From: Candidatus Sabulitectum sp.
GTDB lineage: Bacteria > Fermentibacterota > Fermentibacteria > Fermentibacterales > JCC-6
Assembly (NCBI GenBank): GCA_021107435.1
Contig: JAIOSV010000030.1
Coordinates: 1 to 64,000 of the forward strand
Length of the DNA stretch: 64,000 nucleotides
Direction of reading: 5' to 3'
Under the pieces are notes generated by a model. The model was not told the origin of the DNA, did not search any database, and worked only from the letters and a program-made list of their open reading frames with translations. Each line of letters opens with the position of its first letter. Position 1 is the first letter of the stretch. A program made the position numbers and the translations under genes. Of the stretch, positions 26,613-35,798 are shown one piece after another.

Positions 26613-28192
26613 GAGAATACTCAGTATTGATTCTGCTTTTTCTTGCTTCATGCGCGAAAATTGTAGCTCCTTCCGGAGGGCCGGTAGACGATAAATCTCC
26701 GGAGGTTATCGCACTGGTTCCTGAACCCGGTTATGTAGATGAGATTCCCGCTGAAATCACGATATATTTCTCCGAAAAAATTCGTTGTTCGGAAGGTGAT
26801 ATTCAGCTCTATCCCGGTCAGGACGGGGAAGTGCTTGTAAAAAAGGATGAGGTCTATGTTGTTACGGGAGCAAATATCGGCGTTGTAATGGTAACCGTCT
26901 CCTCAAATCTTGAGGATACGCGCGGCAACCGTATCGCAAATCCTGAAACTTTTGTCTGGAACAGCATTCCGGAGGACAGTTTTGCCAGAGTTTCTGTTTC
27001 TGTGTTTCGTGACGGGGGAGGCGCTGTTACTTCAAGCGCCCGTTGCGATTTCTTTCTCCTGCCGGACTCAGCTGTTTCCCGGATAACACATTATCCGGAT
27101 ACTCTGGGAATTATTGATGCCGGCTGGCTTTCAGCAGGGGATTACAGGATAGTCTGCTACGAAGACGCAGATCAAAGCAGGACATGGGATCCGGAGAGGG
27201 AACCGGGTGCCTTTAGTGAAATAGCTCTCGCGTCAGGAGACAACGCGCAGTTGTCTATGACAATGACCATCATCGACAGTATAGGACCCCGCATTTCCGA
27301 TGTTGCTGCTCTGGATGGATGGCATCTGGAAATTCTATGGAATGAGCAGGTGAATTTGAATCTTGAATCTCAGCAATTTGTTACTGTCATCGGACCGGAC
27401 ACTCTTCCTGTTGAGGTTTACGGGGTAAAAACCTCCGCGGGAAGAAGCTCAACCGGAAGAATGACTGTGTACACAGATAAACTTTCCGACACATTGTATA
27501 CAATCGCGATTCAGGAAATACAGGATCTGGCAGGTAATCCTTCACTGGCGGATACTCTGGAATTCTGGGGCTCTGACTCGCTGCCGGTAACAAAGCTTGC
27601 AGTACAATCCGCTTATCCCGAAGACGGGGCTGTTGAAGTGCCTCCAGCGGGGCCGTTTTACATTTCCTTTACCGACTGGGTGGATGAATCTGATGTTGAA
27701 GCTCATTTTTCAGTTACCAGAGTGGCAGACAGCACTGTTGTAACAGGTGAATTCACCCGGACGTCCGCAGTTGCGTTCTCCTTTATTCCGGACAGCGAGT
27801 TGCTGGGGGAGCGCCAGTACCGGATTGATCTTTTCCCCGGTCTCATATCGCTTCAGGGTGATTCACTGAGCGGGCAGATCTGGACATTCACACCGGCCTG
27901 GAGTGAAAGTCCGGGTGTTGTGTCTGGCGTTATTTCCGGAACAGGTGCTTCCACGGTTACCATGGTTGTGGCTCCTGCCGGAAGCGGCGGAGAAGTCATG
28001 ACCGCAGTATTTGCCCCTGGAGCTTACTCTTTTTCTGAAGTACCAGGCGGCAGGTATACCGTTTCTGTTTTTGTGGATAGGAATTCTGACAACTTCTGGA
28101 ACCCCGGTGAACCTTACGGTGCCTGGCCGGGAGTTGTTGAGGTATTTCCCGGTACAGAAACAGAGAGCATAAACATACAGGTGGTTCCATAG
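26609..28192 (+). CDS. Lipoprotein with SbsA-type bacterial Ig-like domains
   Basis: 527 residues. A lipoprotein signal ends in LLFLASC (Cys ~15), followed directly by APSGGPVDDKSPEVI, the PSGGP-x-D-x-x-P start typical of Ig-like (Big_5) lipoproteins in the FCB group. At least two Big_5 domains are visible, each with a strand like EITIYFSEKI or FYISFTDWVD. The final part, AGSGGEVMTAVFAPGAYSF followed by RYTVSVFVDRNSD, is a carboxypeptidase-regulatory-like domain. Probably surface-exposed. ATGA overlap with the gene before it. Confidence 0.75.
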   Translation: MREYSVLILLFLASCAKIVAPSGGPVDDKSPEVIALVPEPGYVDEIPAEITIYFSEKIRCSEGDIQLYPGQDGEVLVKKDEVYVVTGANIGVVMVTVSSNLEDTRGNRIANPETFVWNSIPEDSFARVSVSVFRDGGGAVTSSARCDFFLLPDSAVSRITHYPDTLGIIDAGWLSAGDYRIVCYEDADQSRTWDPEREPGAFSEIALASGDNAQLSMTMTIIDSIGPRISDVAALDGWHLEILWNEQVNLNLESQQFVTVIGPDTLPVEVYGVKTSAGRSSTGRMTVYTDKLSDTLYTIAIQEIQDLAGNPSLADTLEFWGSDSLPVTKLAVQSAYPEDGAVEVPPAGPFYISFTDWVDESDVEAHFSVTRVADSTVVTGEFTRTSAVAFSFIPDSELLGERQYRIDLFPGLISLQGDSLSGQIWTFTPAWSESPGVVSGVISGTGASTVTMVVAPAGSGGEVMTAVFAPGAYSFSEVPGGRYTVSVFVDRNSDNFWNPGEPYGAWPGVVEVFPGTETESINIQVVP

Positions 28193-28965
28193 TGTTATTC
28201 AAACCTGAACAGAGGTTCATAAGTGAAAGGTGCACTGGCTGCGGAATCTGCTCTGAAGTCTGCCCTGAAGACGCTGTAAAAACCACTGATTCCGGACATG
28301 TTGTATCCTTTGCGTCCATCTGCATAGGGTGTGCGCATTGCGGTTGCTACTGTCCCTCAAACTGTTTCGATCTGCCGAAAGAGCAAGATGATAAATTCTC
28401 TCAGGAAGATCAGATACAGAGCCTCTTCGAATACAGAAGATCAATACGCAAGTTCTCGGATAAGTTGGTTGACGAGGCTGTTGTCAATTCACTCCTTGAA
28501 CCGGTGGGCTTTGCGCCAACAGGTCAGAATGCGCAGGGGATTTCAGTGGATGTGATTCTTGGAAGGGAGAGGATTCACAGGTTGATTCTGAATCCACTTG
28601 TGAAGCTGACAAGGTTTCTTGACTGTTTTAGACTTCTCTCCTTTGTGGCGGGCCCGGCCCGGGGAATCGTGCGAAAGATACGTGAAGGGGAGGATATCAT
28701 TACCTGGAAAGCTCCCTGTGTACTTTTGTTTCGAGCACCCATGATGAATGTTACAGGAAAAACAGATGCTGTTATTGCAGCAACAATGGTTTCCATCAAA
28801 GCTGAAGCTATGGGTCTCGGATCTTTCTGGAATGGAGTAGTTCAGATGGTATCCCCGATTCTTCGAGTGAAAAAATGCCATGCAGTTCTGTGTGTGGGGT
28901 ATCCTTCTCTTAAAAAGTATCAGCATGTTCCGGCCAGGGAATGGACCCGTAGAGACATCGGATAA
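28192..28965 (+). CDS. Nitroreductase with N-terminal 2[4Fe-4S] ferredoxin domain
   Basis: 257 residues. Two complete ferredoxin Cys sets lie at about 14-58: CTGCGICSEVCPEDAV, and CIGCAHCGCYCPSNCF, which has an extra Cys. A nitroreductase FMN domain follows, with RRSIRKFSDKLVDE (FMN-phosphate contacts) and PTGQNAQG. It probably accepts electrons from ferredoxin to reduce an unknown substrate in the cytoplasm. The GTG start overlaps the previous stop by 1 bp, so it ends the mutL operon. Confidence 0.88.
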   Translation: MLFKPEQRFISERCTGCGICSEVCPEDAVKTTDSGHVVSFASICIGCAHCGCYCPSNCFDLPKEQDDKFSQEDQIQSLFEYRRSIRKFSDKLVDEAVVNSLLEPVGFAPTGQNAQGISVDVILGRERIHRLILNPLVKLTRFLDCFRLLSFVAGPARGIVRKIREGEDIITWKAPCVLLFRAPMMNVTGKTDAVIAATMVSIKAEAMGLGSFWNGVVQMVSPILRVKKCHAVLCVGYPSLKKYQHVPAREWTRRDIG

Positions 28966-28989
28966 GTACCCTGTCAAGAAATAGCTGTC

Positions 28990-29110
28990 GCATCCTGCTG
29001 GCTCTCCAGAGCCCCAGCGGCGTTACTGGTTCAATTACATAGCGGTGCTATGCGCATAAACCAGTGCCTTGCTGGAAAGCAGCAGAGCCTATACCTGAGG
29101 GCATCCCAAA
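28990..29110. other. Highly structured intergenic region of unknown function
   Basis: Between two convergent genes lies a compact palindrome (GGCTCT at 29000-29005 with AGAGCC at 29008-29013). A nested hairpin follows: 29014-29018 pairs with 29071-29075, 29025-29031 with 29059-29065 (7 of 7), and 29038-29043 with 29047-29052 (6 of 6). No T run follows on either strand, so it is not a simple terminator. It could be a structured RNA, a small mobile-element relic or a bidirectional transcription block. No RNA family is recognised. Confidence 0.4.
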
Positions 29111-29179
29111 CGTTAGTATGGAACTCAGAATAGCGGCGCATTATACCGACACGTTAAGCTGTACAGTGTACTAGAACAG

Positions 29180-30088
29180 CTACGGACGCCAGGGGAGATC
29201 GTCGTGAAGTGAGGGTCTGGCATTGCTTTCCACCATGATATTGGACCAGTTCAGCAGTCTGGGTACACTGTAAAGTGCCATATCTATCCTGCTGATTCTG
29301 TATTCACCAAGCTCAGACTCATAAATCCGCTTGAAACTACTGACAGCGCCGTCTACAAGATAACCCTGGATAACAGCAGGGCGACCCTGATGCTCCATTG
29401 AAGCCATTGTGCTTTCCGCATTGACTCCGCGGGGTATCCGTCCGCCGGGATATGCGAAGACGTTTATTTCAGAAGCTCTGAGTCCAAGTTTTCTCTGGAA
29501 TGAATTAAGAGCAGGAATAACCTGCTCCCAGTATCTGGAAGGTGGAATTTTTGTAAAGGCAAGGTGGTCAGCGGAGTGATTCCCGATGCAATGGCCCATA
29601 TCCAGCACGGCATTCAACTTCTCTTCTGTCTGGATTCCGAATGGAACTTTGTCCCAGCTGATGAAAAAGACCACGCCCCGTCCGAAATCAGGATGTTCTT
29701 CGATGAAGGTGTTCACAATGGCTACAGCACAGTCCGGATCTATATACTGTTCTCCGCCCGTCATATCAATGTATCTGAAGTTGTCTTCCCAGCCATCGTC
29801 GAATGTTATCATTATCGGGCGTCTGTCAAAGGGAATTCTGCTGAGGCCGTTTTCGATGTCGTCGGGAAGTATCAGAAAGAAACCGGCGTCATACAGCCTC
29901 TGGAGGTCGTCTCTTAGCTTTGCTGGAGTTGCGCTGTACGCACTTTCATGATGTGTTATCTGGTGATAGGTTATTACGGGAATACCGCTTGCGTAGTCGG
30001 ACATTTCAGGGGCTGCACCGTGAACAAGCTCAGGAGCGTTGCCGGTCATTGGAATGAAGCCGACCAGAAGAAAAAAGAGTACTGTCAT
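29180..30088 (-). CDS. Secreted polysaccharide deacetylase (NodB homology)
   Basis: 302 residues with an N-terminal signal segment. The NodB domain shows TFDDGWEDN (catalytic Asp and metal Asp), GNHSADH (metal-binding His pair) and FAYPGGRIP. This carbohydrate esterase 4 signature removes acetyl or formyl groups from peptidoglycan or exopolysaccharide, probably in the periplasm. The start overlaps the upstream lipoprotein gene by 4 bp (ATGA), so the two form one operon. Confidence 0.88.
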   Translation of the reverse strand: MTVLFFLLVGFIPMTGNAPELVHGAAPEMSDYASGIPVITYHQITHHESAYSATPAKLRDDLQRLYDAGFFLILPDDIENGLSRIPFDRRPIMITFDDGWEDNFRYIDMTGGEQYIDPDCAVAIVNTFIEEHPDFGRGVVFFISWDKVPFGIQTEEKLNAVLDMGHCIGNHSADHLAFTKIPPSRYWEQVIPALNSFQRKLGLRASEINVFAYPGGRIPRGVNAESTMASMEHQGRPAVIQGYLVDGAVSSFKRIYESELGEYRISRIDMALYSVPRLLNWSNIMVESNARPSLHDDLPWRP

Positions 30089-30783
30089 AGCGGCATCACA
30101 GTAATGCGATCCAGGTCAGCATTTACCTTCGCGTCAACGAATACACCTATCTGACCGGTGGGAGGGATTGTGGTTCGAACCACCTGTACCAGTTGGCCGT
30201 TAACAGAGAAGTCAGTGTAGTTTCCGTGAACCTCAGCGGTGAGTTCAACCTCGTTAAGCCTGTAGGGAAGAAGTCTTGAGGATTCGAACACATCCAGGCC
30301 CATAACAGGTATCCAGAGACCGTTAAGACACCTCTGTATGGTGTATTGACCCCGTCCGTTCACTCCCAGCAGAAGGAAGTTGTCCGCTCCGTCTGCCCGA
30401 AGAACAATTCCCACCACGGAATGAGCTGATGCATCGGTTACATTGAATACGGCCTGAACAAGACCATCTTTCAAAAGCCCAGCCGTACTCAGCAGAACCA
30501 CGGGTTCATTGAAGTAGTGATTATCAATATGCAGAGCACTGTTGTAGACATCGTAGGGAATATCCGGACCAAAAGGCCGATCAAGAACCCTCTGGAATGT
30601 GCAGTTCAAAAGGGTATCGTCAGGCGCAGGGGCTACTTGATCCGCAGATATCTGCTCAATAGTCTCAGATACAGTTACAGAAGCATTCCTGGAAGGTGCT
30701 CCTACAAAAAAACCACTGGTCTGCTGTGTAGAACCGCAGGCCATTACAAGCACAGCCGCAGCAATAATGTATATTTTCCTCAT
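30085..30783 (-). CDS. Lipoprotein with lectin-like (DUF1080-type) beta-sandwich
   Basis: 232 residues. The lipoprotein signal MRKIYIIAAAVLVMACGS places the Cys at residue 16. The mature part from about 60 has the concanavalin-like strand series LLSTAGLLKDGLVQAVFNV, VVGIVLRADGADNFLLLGV and NYTDFSVNGQLVQ, resembling DUF1080-type glycan-binding folds. Paired with the deacetylase, it may help present or bind the polysaccharide substrate; that is inference. Its start overlaps the 5' region of the divergent gene. Confidence 0.6.
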   Translation of the reverse strand: MRKIYIIAAAVLVMACGSTQQTSGFFVGAPSRNASVTVSETIEQISADQVAPAPDDTLLNCTFQRVLDRPFGPDIPYDVYNSALHIDNHYFNEPVVLLSTAGLLKDGLVQAVFNVTDASAHSVVGIVLRADGADNFLLLGVNGRGQYTIQRCLNGLWIPVMGLDVFESSRLLPYRLNEVELTAEVHGNYTDFSVNGQLVQVVRTTIPPTGQIGVFVDAKVNADLDRITVMPL

Positions 30784-30784
30784 G

Positions 30785-31600
30785 ATGAGTTTTCCCGTCT
30801 TTCTGAAAGTGATTGGAATTGTGCTGAAAACTATTCTATTTTTTCCCGTCTGTCTAGTGCTGTGCTTCTGGTTCGGGTGCAGCGACGCAACCCCGGCAAG
30901 AGAAACTGTTCCCGTTGCTGCCGTATCGGGATATGCTCATCCCGGTCCTCTTTACCATGTGATAATCCCGGATTCCATGAAATCCGCTGTTGTGTGGGAT
31001 CAGAGTTTCCCTCTTCTCATCAATGCTGTTTCCACAGAAAATCCGGTACTGAACGGTGATACTATCCTCACTGGAACAGATCCATATTATTCCATGGAAA
31101 TGGAGCGGCTGGAAATGGCTCTGAACATAGCGGAGGCTGTGGGCGACAGCTTTGCAGCAGACAGCCTTACTGCTATGCTCTCTGACTCGTCTTCCTTCAT
31201 ATTTGTGATCTCTCCGGCATTCGGAACCATAAGAAACCTCGCTTTTCACGGGGGTACACTTGAACCAGGCGACACTATAGCGGTGATTACCGGGGATCCA
31301 CCTGATTCCGTATACATTCTGTCACCTTCCTATTTCCATATAAGATGGCCGGAAAACCTTACCGGATGTACTGTGACCGACATGGGTCTTCAGTGTTTCG
31401 GGCCATGGCCCGGCGAAACGACCTCAATTCCGGGAACTTGGTCTGTACAGCATCAATTTATTTACGAGGATGGTCTCAAATCCTTTCTCCTAGCGGCAGC
31501 AGGTGATACTATCCCGATTACCATTATAGGTTCAACTGACTCATCCAAAATAATCTACTCGGAATTTGCACTGGATTCCATTTCTCTCAGTCCCTGGTAA
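30785..31600 (+). CDS. Lipoprotein, unknown function
   Basis: About 271 residues. A hydrophobic stretch ending CFWFGCSDA gives a lipobox. The start is uncertain: ATGs at 30767, 30782 and 30785 overlap or abut the divergent gene, while GTG at 30821 would give the most typical lipoprotein signal (VLKTILFFPVCLVLCFWFGC). The rest is beta-rich with an early Met/Glu-rich helix (YYSMEMERLEMALNIAEAVG). No family is recognised. Confidence 0.5.
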   Translation: MSFPVFLKVIGIVLKTILFFPVCLVLCFWFGCSDATPARETVPVAAVSGYAHPGPLYHVIIPDSMKSAVVWDQSFPLLINAVSTENPVLNGDTILTGTDPYYSMEMERLEMALNIAEAVGDSFAADSLTAMLSDSSSFIFVISPAFGTIRNLAFHGGTLEPGDTIAVITGDPPDSVYILSPSYFHIRWPENLTGCTVTDMGLQCFGPWPGETTSIPGTWSVQHQFIYEDGLKSFLLAAAGDTIPITIIGSTDSSKIIYSEFALDSISLSPW

Positions 31601-31653
31601 ATCTGTCAACCTTTATAACAGCAGTCAGCAGAAATGCCGCAAATTTCCACATT

Positions 31654-33009
31654 ATGTTACCTCCATCCCGGAGACTACACTGTGAGAAGGGCGGAGGTTC
31701 CATATATTCACGTCTGGATTATATTCGCTCTGCAAGAAAACTGTTTCTCCATTCAGGAAAGGGGATCTTTTTGTCCGGTAATCTTTTTGATTTTGGGACT
31801 GATTACAATTGGGACCACGTTGGTACTGAAGGATTTGACCTGTTCAATCGGTGGCGGCAACAGGGACGGATGGGGTTCCTTGAACTTCCTCTTAACAGGA
31901 AACTTCACACTGACACTCTAGAGCTTGCAGACAAATGCAGAAGCAGCAGCAGTATTCTTTTTGTTGCTGGAATAGGCGGATCATCCCTTGGCCTGCGGGC
32001 AATTCTTTCGGCCCTCGATGACCATTCCGGCGGGAAGGTTGTTGTTGTCGATTCCCCTGACTCAGAAGTAATAAAGCGGGCCGTTGCGGGGACAGAACCG
32101 GGCGACTCTACCATAAGCGTTATCACAAAATCCGGAGGAACCTCGGAAACACTGTCCATTTTTATGGCGCTTCGGAAAACTCTCGGCAAGAAAACCCCGG
32201 TTGTTGCCGTAACAGACCCGGAGAAGGGGGAACTTGGAAAACTGGCTTTCTCCATGGGCTGGGACTCTCTTCCCGTGCCCGCGAATGTCGGTGGAAGGTT
32301 TAGTGTTCTTTCGCCTGTTGGCCTCTTTCCGGCAGCTTTTGCCGGTATAGATACCGCAGAGCTTCTTAACGGAGCCGCAGAGGTTGTAGAGGACTTTGAC
32401 AGAAATGCCGGAAACAGTCTTGCAGGCAGAATTACCGGTGCATTTCTCTCAAGATTCAGAAGTCATCCTGTTCATGTATTCATGCCGTATTCTGACTTTC
32501 TTTATAACACAGCCCTCTGGTTCGCGCAGCTATGGGCCGAGAGTCTCGGCAAGGCGGAAGATCTTTCTGGAAATAAAGTGAATACAGGCCAGACACCGCT
32601 GGCCTGTCGAGGTCCTGCTGATCAGCATTCCCTTGTTCAGCTCTTCATGGAAGGTCCCTCTGATAAAACAGTGACAATACTTACAGAAGGCTCTCCAGTC
32701 GGATCAGAACCGCAGCCGGGCGAATTTAAGAAGGTGTCCACAATGGCTTACCTTGAGGGCAGAAGTCCTGATGAACTCCGAATGGCTGAAGCTGAAGCTA
32801 CCGCAACAGCTCTTTCCGAAAGAGGTCTTCCTGTATCCCGAATCAACATTCCGGAAATATCAGCCGGTTATCTGGGGCAGATTTTCATGTCACTTGAAAT
32901 TGCCACTGCACTGGCGGGACTTGCCATGGGGCTTGACCCTCTGAATCAACCTGGTGTTGAGAGGGGCAAGATTCTCACATACAAAGCTATGGGTCGGGAG
33001 GGATATTGA
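31654..33009 (+). CDS. pgi: Glucose-6-phosphate isomerase
   Basis: 451 residues, similar in length to short bacterial PGIs. Two SIS-type sugar isomerase domains: the first has FVAGIGGSSLGLRAIL and VITKSGGTSETLSIF (phosphate loop), then GRFSVLSPVGLFPAAFAG, and later the PGI signature region QLWAESLGKAEDLSGN. It interconverts glucose-6-P and fructose-6-P. The ATG at 31654 lacks a strong ribosome-binding site and the N-terminus may differ. It begins the long + strand series running to 46.75 kb. Confidence 0.93.
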   Translation: MLPPSRRLHCEKGGGSIYSRLDYIRSARKLFLHSGKGIFLSGNLFDFGTDYNWDHVGTEGFDLFNRWRQQGRMGFLELPLNRKLHTDTLELADKCRSSSSILFVAGIGGSSLGLRAILSALDDHSGGKVVVVDSPDSEVIKRAVAGTEPGDSTISVITKSGGTSETLSIFMALRKTLGKKTPVVAVTDPEKGELGKLAFSMGWDSLPVPANVGGRFSVLSPVGLFPAAFAGIDTAELLNGAAEVVEDFDRNAGNSLAGRITGAFLSRFRSHPVHVFMPYSDFLYNTALWFAQLWAESLGKAEDLSGNKVNTGQTPLACRGPADQHSLVQLFMEGPSDKTVTILTEGSPVGSEPQPGEFKKVSTMAYLEGRSPDELRMAEAEATATALSERGLPVSRINIPEISAGYLGQIFMSLEIATALAGLAMGLDPLNQPGVERGKILTYKAMGREGY

Positions 33010-34247
33010 TACTGATACTTGCCGCCCTGCTGGCAACGTTTCCTGCTTCACAGGCTGAGGGCTGGTACACACTGCTTCAGGGAAGTTATCAACTGGGGTG
33101 TTCCGCTGATTACCTTTTATCAGGAGAGAAAGATAATGGTATTCTCATAAAAGGTCTTCCTCTGGTTGCCATAGGGACTATTCCATCTCTTCCGTGGCCT
33201 GACGCACAAACATTTGATCCTCTCAAAAGCGGTCTCTGGGGTGGCGGCAGGTGGAACACTTCTGTAGAAGGGCGAACCCTTCAGGATTCTCTGAGTATTT
33301 CCAGAATTGGACTGATACAGAATACCCTTGATCACAGCAGGTATATATTTCAGCTGGACAGACCGCTGCCATGGGGCACTTCAGGCAACTTTCAAATTCT
33401 CCGTGATGATTCTGTAAGCATGTATTCGGCTGTTCTGGAAAGGGAACCATTCAACATGCGAACAATGAGCTGGGAGGGAAACAAGTACGGCTGGGGTTCA
33501 TGGACCTCCTGGACATCACAACGCCTGTATGCAAGAGCGGGTTTCGCGCGGTTAAGTGCAGGAGACAGACGGCCGGAAGTGCTTGCTGGAGCCACAGGGG
33601 ATATTTCTTTGGCGAGATTTGAAATTGCAGCCGCTGCAGCCTGTATTGATTCCACTGCTCAGGGGAGAGGGATAGCAGGTATTTCAAGCAGTCTGGGACC
33701 TGCACAGCTTTCAGGGTTTTTTGAATACAACAATGAAGGAGAGGGCTTCTGGGGAGGAATCATCTTTCCGGCAGGGACAGTAGAGTTTTCTGCGGCTTTT
33801 TCGCGTCCGGCAGGGGATGAGTTGTTTCAAACAATTGCAGTAAGGCACCGGAACTTCAATCTCGTTGGCAGGATTTCCAATGAAACTGCTGTAGCTGCAG
33901 ATGCGGAAATGGCAAAAGGCTTCTTTCGCGGAAAGGGTGCAGCCATGTGGAATTTCGACCGGGATTCACTTTCTGTAAGTACATGGACGCTTCTTGGAGT
34001 TGACTGGTACAGAGGGCGATTTGAAGCTGGTCCCAGGATAACGGCCGGAATGGCTTCATCAGGTGAGTGGAATGAAGTGATGGATGTACTGCTGGGTTTT
34101 ACCCTTGCGTCATTTTCCTTTGCCACCGCCGTTGAGGATATAACCCATGAAACAGAACGAAACTGGTCATTCGGGATTACATGGAATTTTACCGACCAGC
34201 CTCCGGTAACTCCTGAAGGAGAAACGGAAAACAGAAATGGAAACTAG
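33006..34247 (+). CDS. Putative outer-membrane beta-barrel protein
   Basis: 413 residues, TTG start overlapping pgi by 4 bp. Signal peptide about 1-17. The body consists of alternating strands with Trp/Tyr girdles (YGWGSWTSWTSQRLYARAGF, FAGP-like turns, and a C-terminal NWSFGITWNFTD ending near an aromatic residue). No family is recognised. It sits between sugar metabolism and purN, with no clear functional link. It could be a porin-like or structural barrel. Confidence 0.5.
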   Translation: MILILAALLATFPASQAEGWYTLLQGSYQLGCSADYLLSGEKDNGILIKGLPLVAIGTIPSLPWPDAQTFDPLKSGLWGGGRWNTSVEGRTLQDSLSISRIGLIQNTLDHSRYIFQLDRPLPWGTSGNFQILRDDSVSMYSAVLEREPFNMRTMSWEGNKYGWGSWTSWTSQRLYARAGFARLSAGDRRPEVLAGATGDISLARFEIAAAAACIDSTAQGRGIAGISSSLGPAQLSGFFEYNNEGEGFWGGIIFPAGTVEFSAAFSRPAGDELFQTIAVRHRNFNLVGRISNETAVAADAEMAKGFFRGKGAAMWNFDRDSLSVSTWTLLGVDWYRGRFEAGPRITAGMASSGEWNEVMDVLLGFTLASFSFATAVEDITHETERNWSFGITWNFTDQPPVTPEGETENRNGN

Positions 34248-34830
34248 AATTGCCGTGCTTGCTTCAGGTGCAGGATCCAATTTTAAAGCTCTTGTAACTG
34301 GTGATACCGGATCCGGGAAGGTTGACATTCTCCTGACAGACAACGAAAACGCGGGAGCTTTGAAACTGGCAGCGGAACTTGGCGTAGAATCAAAATACTT
34401 GTATCCAGGGAAGTACAGAACAAGGTTTGGTGTAAGGGAAGAAGAACTCTGGGCTGAGTACCTGCTGGGCAGAGGAGTTCAGCTGGTCTGTCTTGCCGGG
34501 CTCATGAGGATTATCAAAGGACCTCTTCTTGATGCATTTAAGGGCAGAATGATGAATATTCATCCTTCCCTGCTTCCTGCTTTTCCGGGTCTTGACGCTC
34601 AGGGTCAGGCATTTGAGTATGGTGTTAAGATAGCCGGTTGTACAGTTCATTATGTAGATGGAGGTACAGATACAGGTCCGATTATCCTTCAGGAATCTGT
34701 TCCTGTTTTTGAGTCTGATCAGAGGGATTCTCTGGCTGCAAGAATTCTGATGAAAGAACACGAAATTTATTCAAAAGCTGTGAAAGCCCATCTTGAAGGA
34801 AGAGCAGTATATTCCAGGATTGTCCGGTAA
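34237..34830 (+). CDS. purN: Phosphoribosylglycinamide formyltransferase
   Basis: 197 residues. Start VLASGAGSNFKAL, catalytic Asn and His in MMNIHPSLLPAFPGLDAQGQ (Asn ~107), and catalytic Asp in VDGGTDTGPII. This is the formyl-THF-dependent GART that makes formylglycinamide ribonucleotide in purine synthesis. Typical FPG-x-x-A-x-x-A is FPGLDAQGQA here. No other pur genes are nearby. It overlaps the preceding gene by 11 bp. Confidence 0.93.
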   Translation: METRIAVLASGAGSNFKALVTGDTGSGKVDILLTDNENAGALKLAAELGVESKYLYPGKYRTRFGVREEELWAEYLLGRGVQLVCLAGLMRIIKGPLLDAFKGRMMNIHPSLLPAFPGLDAQGQAFEYGVKIAGCTVHYVDGGTDTGPIILQESVPVFESDQRDSLAARILMKEHEIYSKAVKAHLEGRAVYSRIVR

Positions 34831-34852
34831 CACCAGAGGGGAAATTACTCAC

Positions 34853-35785
34853 ATGAATACCGTAGTGATTATGCTCGTATTTCTATTGTTTGGCGGAGCA
34901 GAGGATCCTGTTCCTGCGAATCCCGCCTTTGCAATTTCAGTGAATAATGTACAATTGCAACCCCATATGATGGCCTTTACAGCTTCACCAGGTGAACAGG
35001 TAACACTCTCCTGCGCTGATTCACTGAGCTGGTCGATTCCCACTCTTGCCTTGAGCGGAACAGGCACTGAGTTCAGATTCACACTGCCCAGATCCCACGG
35101 AACCTACACAGTAACGGCATCGGACACTGCATCGGTTCAGGAGTGGATTATGATAATTCCGCTTGACAAAGCCCAATTCCGAACTGCGTCCATTAACTCT
35201 TTTCCAGTGGGGTTTTACGGGGATGGAAACAGCCGGGATCACTTGCCGGGCAGGGGTTTCATTGAGCTCTGGCCTGATGTTTTTAATGCAAGAATTTCTA
35301 CCCATCTGAGTTTCTCTGATTTTCTGGGACACACTGAAGGTGGATGGCCCCAGTATATGGTTCTTGATCTGAGACTTGTACACAAACTGGAATGTGTTCT
35401 TGAAGAGATAGCTCTGTCATATCCTGAAGCAAGGGGTATTCACTGCATAAGCGGTTTCAGGACTCCCGTATACAACGCAGCCATTGGAAACGATACAGGA
35501 TTCAGCCTGCATCTTTACGGTGCGGCATCCGACTTCTGGATAGAGGGCTGGCCGGCAAACAACCTTATTGATGACCTTGACAGAAACAAGCGGATTGATG
35601 TGTTTGACGGTGAATTCATAGTTGCTGCGGCGAGAAGGCTTGAAGCTGCGGGAGAGGTTGCTGTAGGGGGAGCCTCTGCATACAGATGGATTACCTCCCA
35701 TGGTCCTTTTGTCCACCTGGATACAAGAGGAAGCGCAGCTGTGTGGCAGACCCGGCGTAATCTGGTGGATAACCCGGTTATCTAA
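34853..35785 (+). CDS. M15-family D-Ala-D-Ala peptidase-like secreted protein
   Basis: 310 residues from the ATG at 34853 (GAGGGG upstream). Signal peptide about 1-17, an Ig-like N-terminal part to about 105, then a peptidase M15 domain. Visible motifs are CISGFRTPVYN, SLHLYGAASDFWI (the zinc-binding His/Asp set), a conserved Glu-free linker, and FVHLDTRG (third His). Such enzymes trim peptidoglycan stem peptides in the periplasm. It is followed at once by an L,D-transpeptidase, suggesting a wall-remodelling pair. Confidence 0.8.
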   Translation: MNTVVIMLVFLLFGGAEDPVPANPAFAISVNNVQLQPHMMAFTASPGEQVTLSCADSLSWSIPTLALSGTGTEFRFTLPRSHGTYTVTASDTASVQEWIMIIPLDKAQFRTASINSFPVGFYGDGNSRDHLPGRGFIELWPDVFNARISTHLSFSDFLGHTEGGWPQYMVLDLRLVHKLECVLEEIALSYPEARGIHCISGFRTPVYNAAIGNDTGFSLHLYGAASDFWIEGWPANNLIDDLDRNKRIDVFDGEFIVAAARRLEAAGEVAVGGASAYRWITSHGPFVHLDTRGSAAVWQTRRNLVDNPVI

Positions 35786-35798
35786 TGGGAGTATACAA

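Noticed and set aside
29130-29165. Integron attC-like core (a GTTAAGC near 29152)
   Set aside because: One match to the GTTRRRY core occurs, but there is no paired RYYYAAC arm and no integrase or cassette array.
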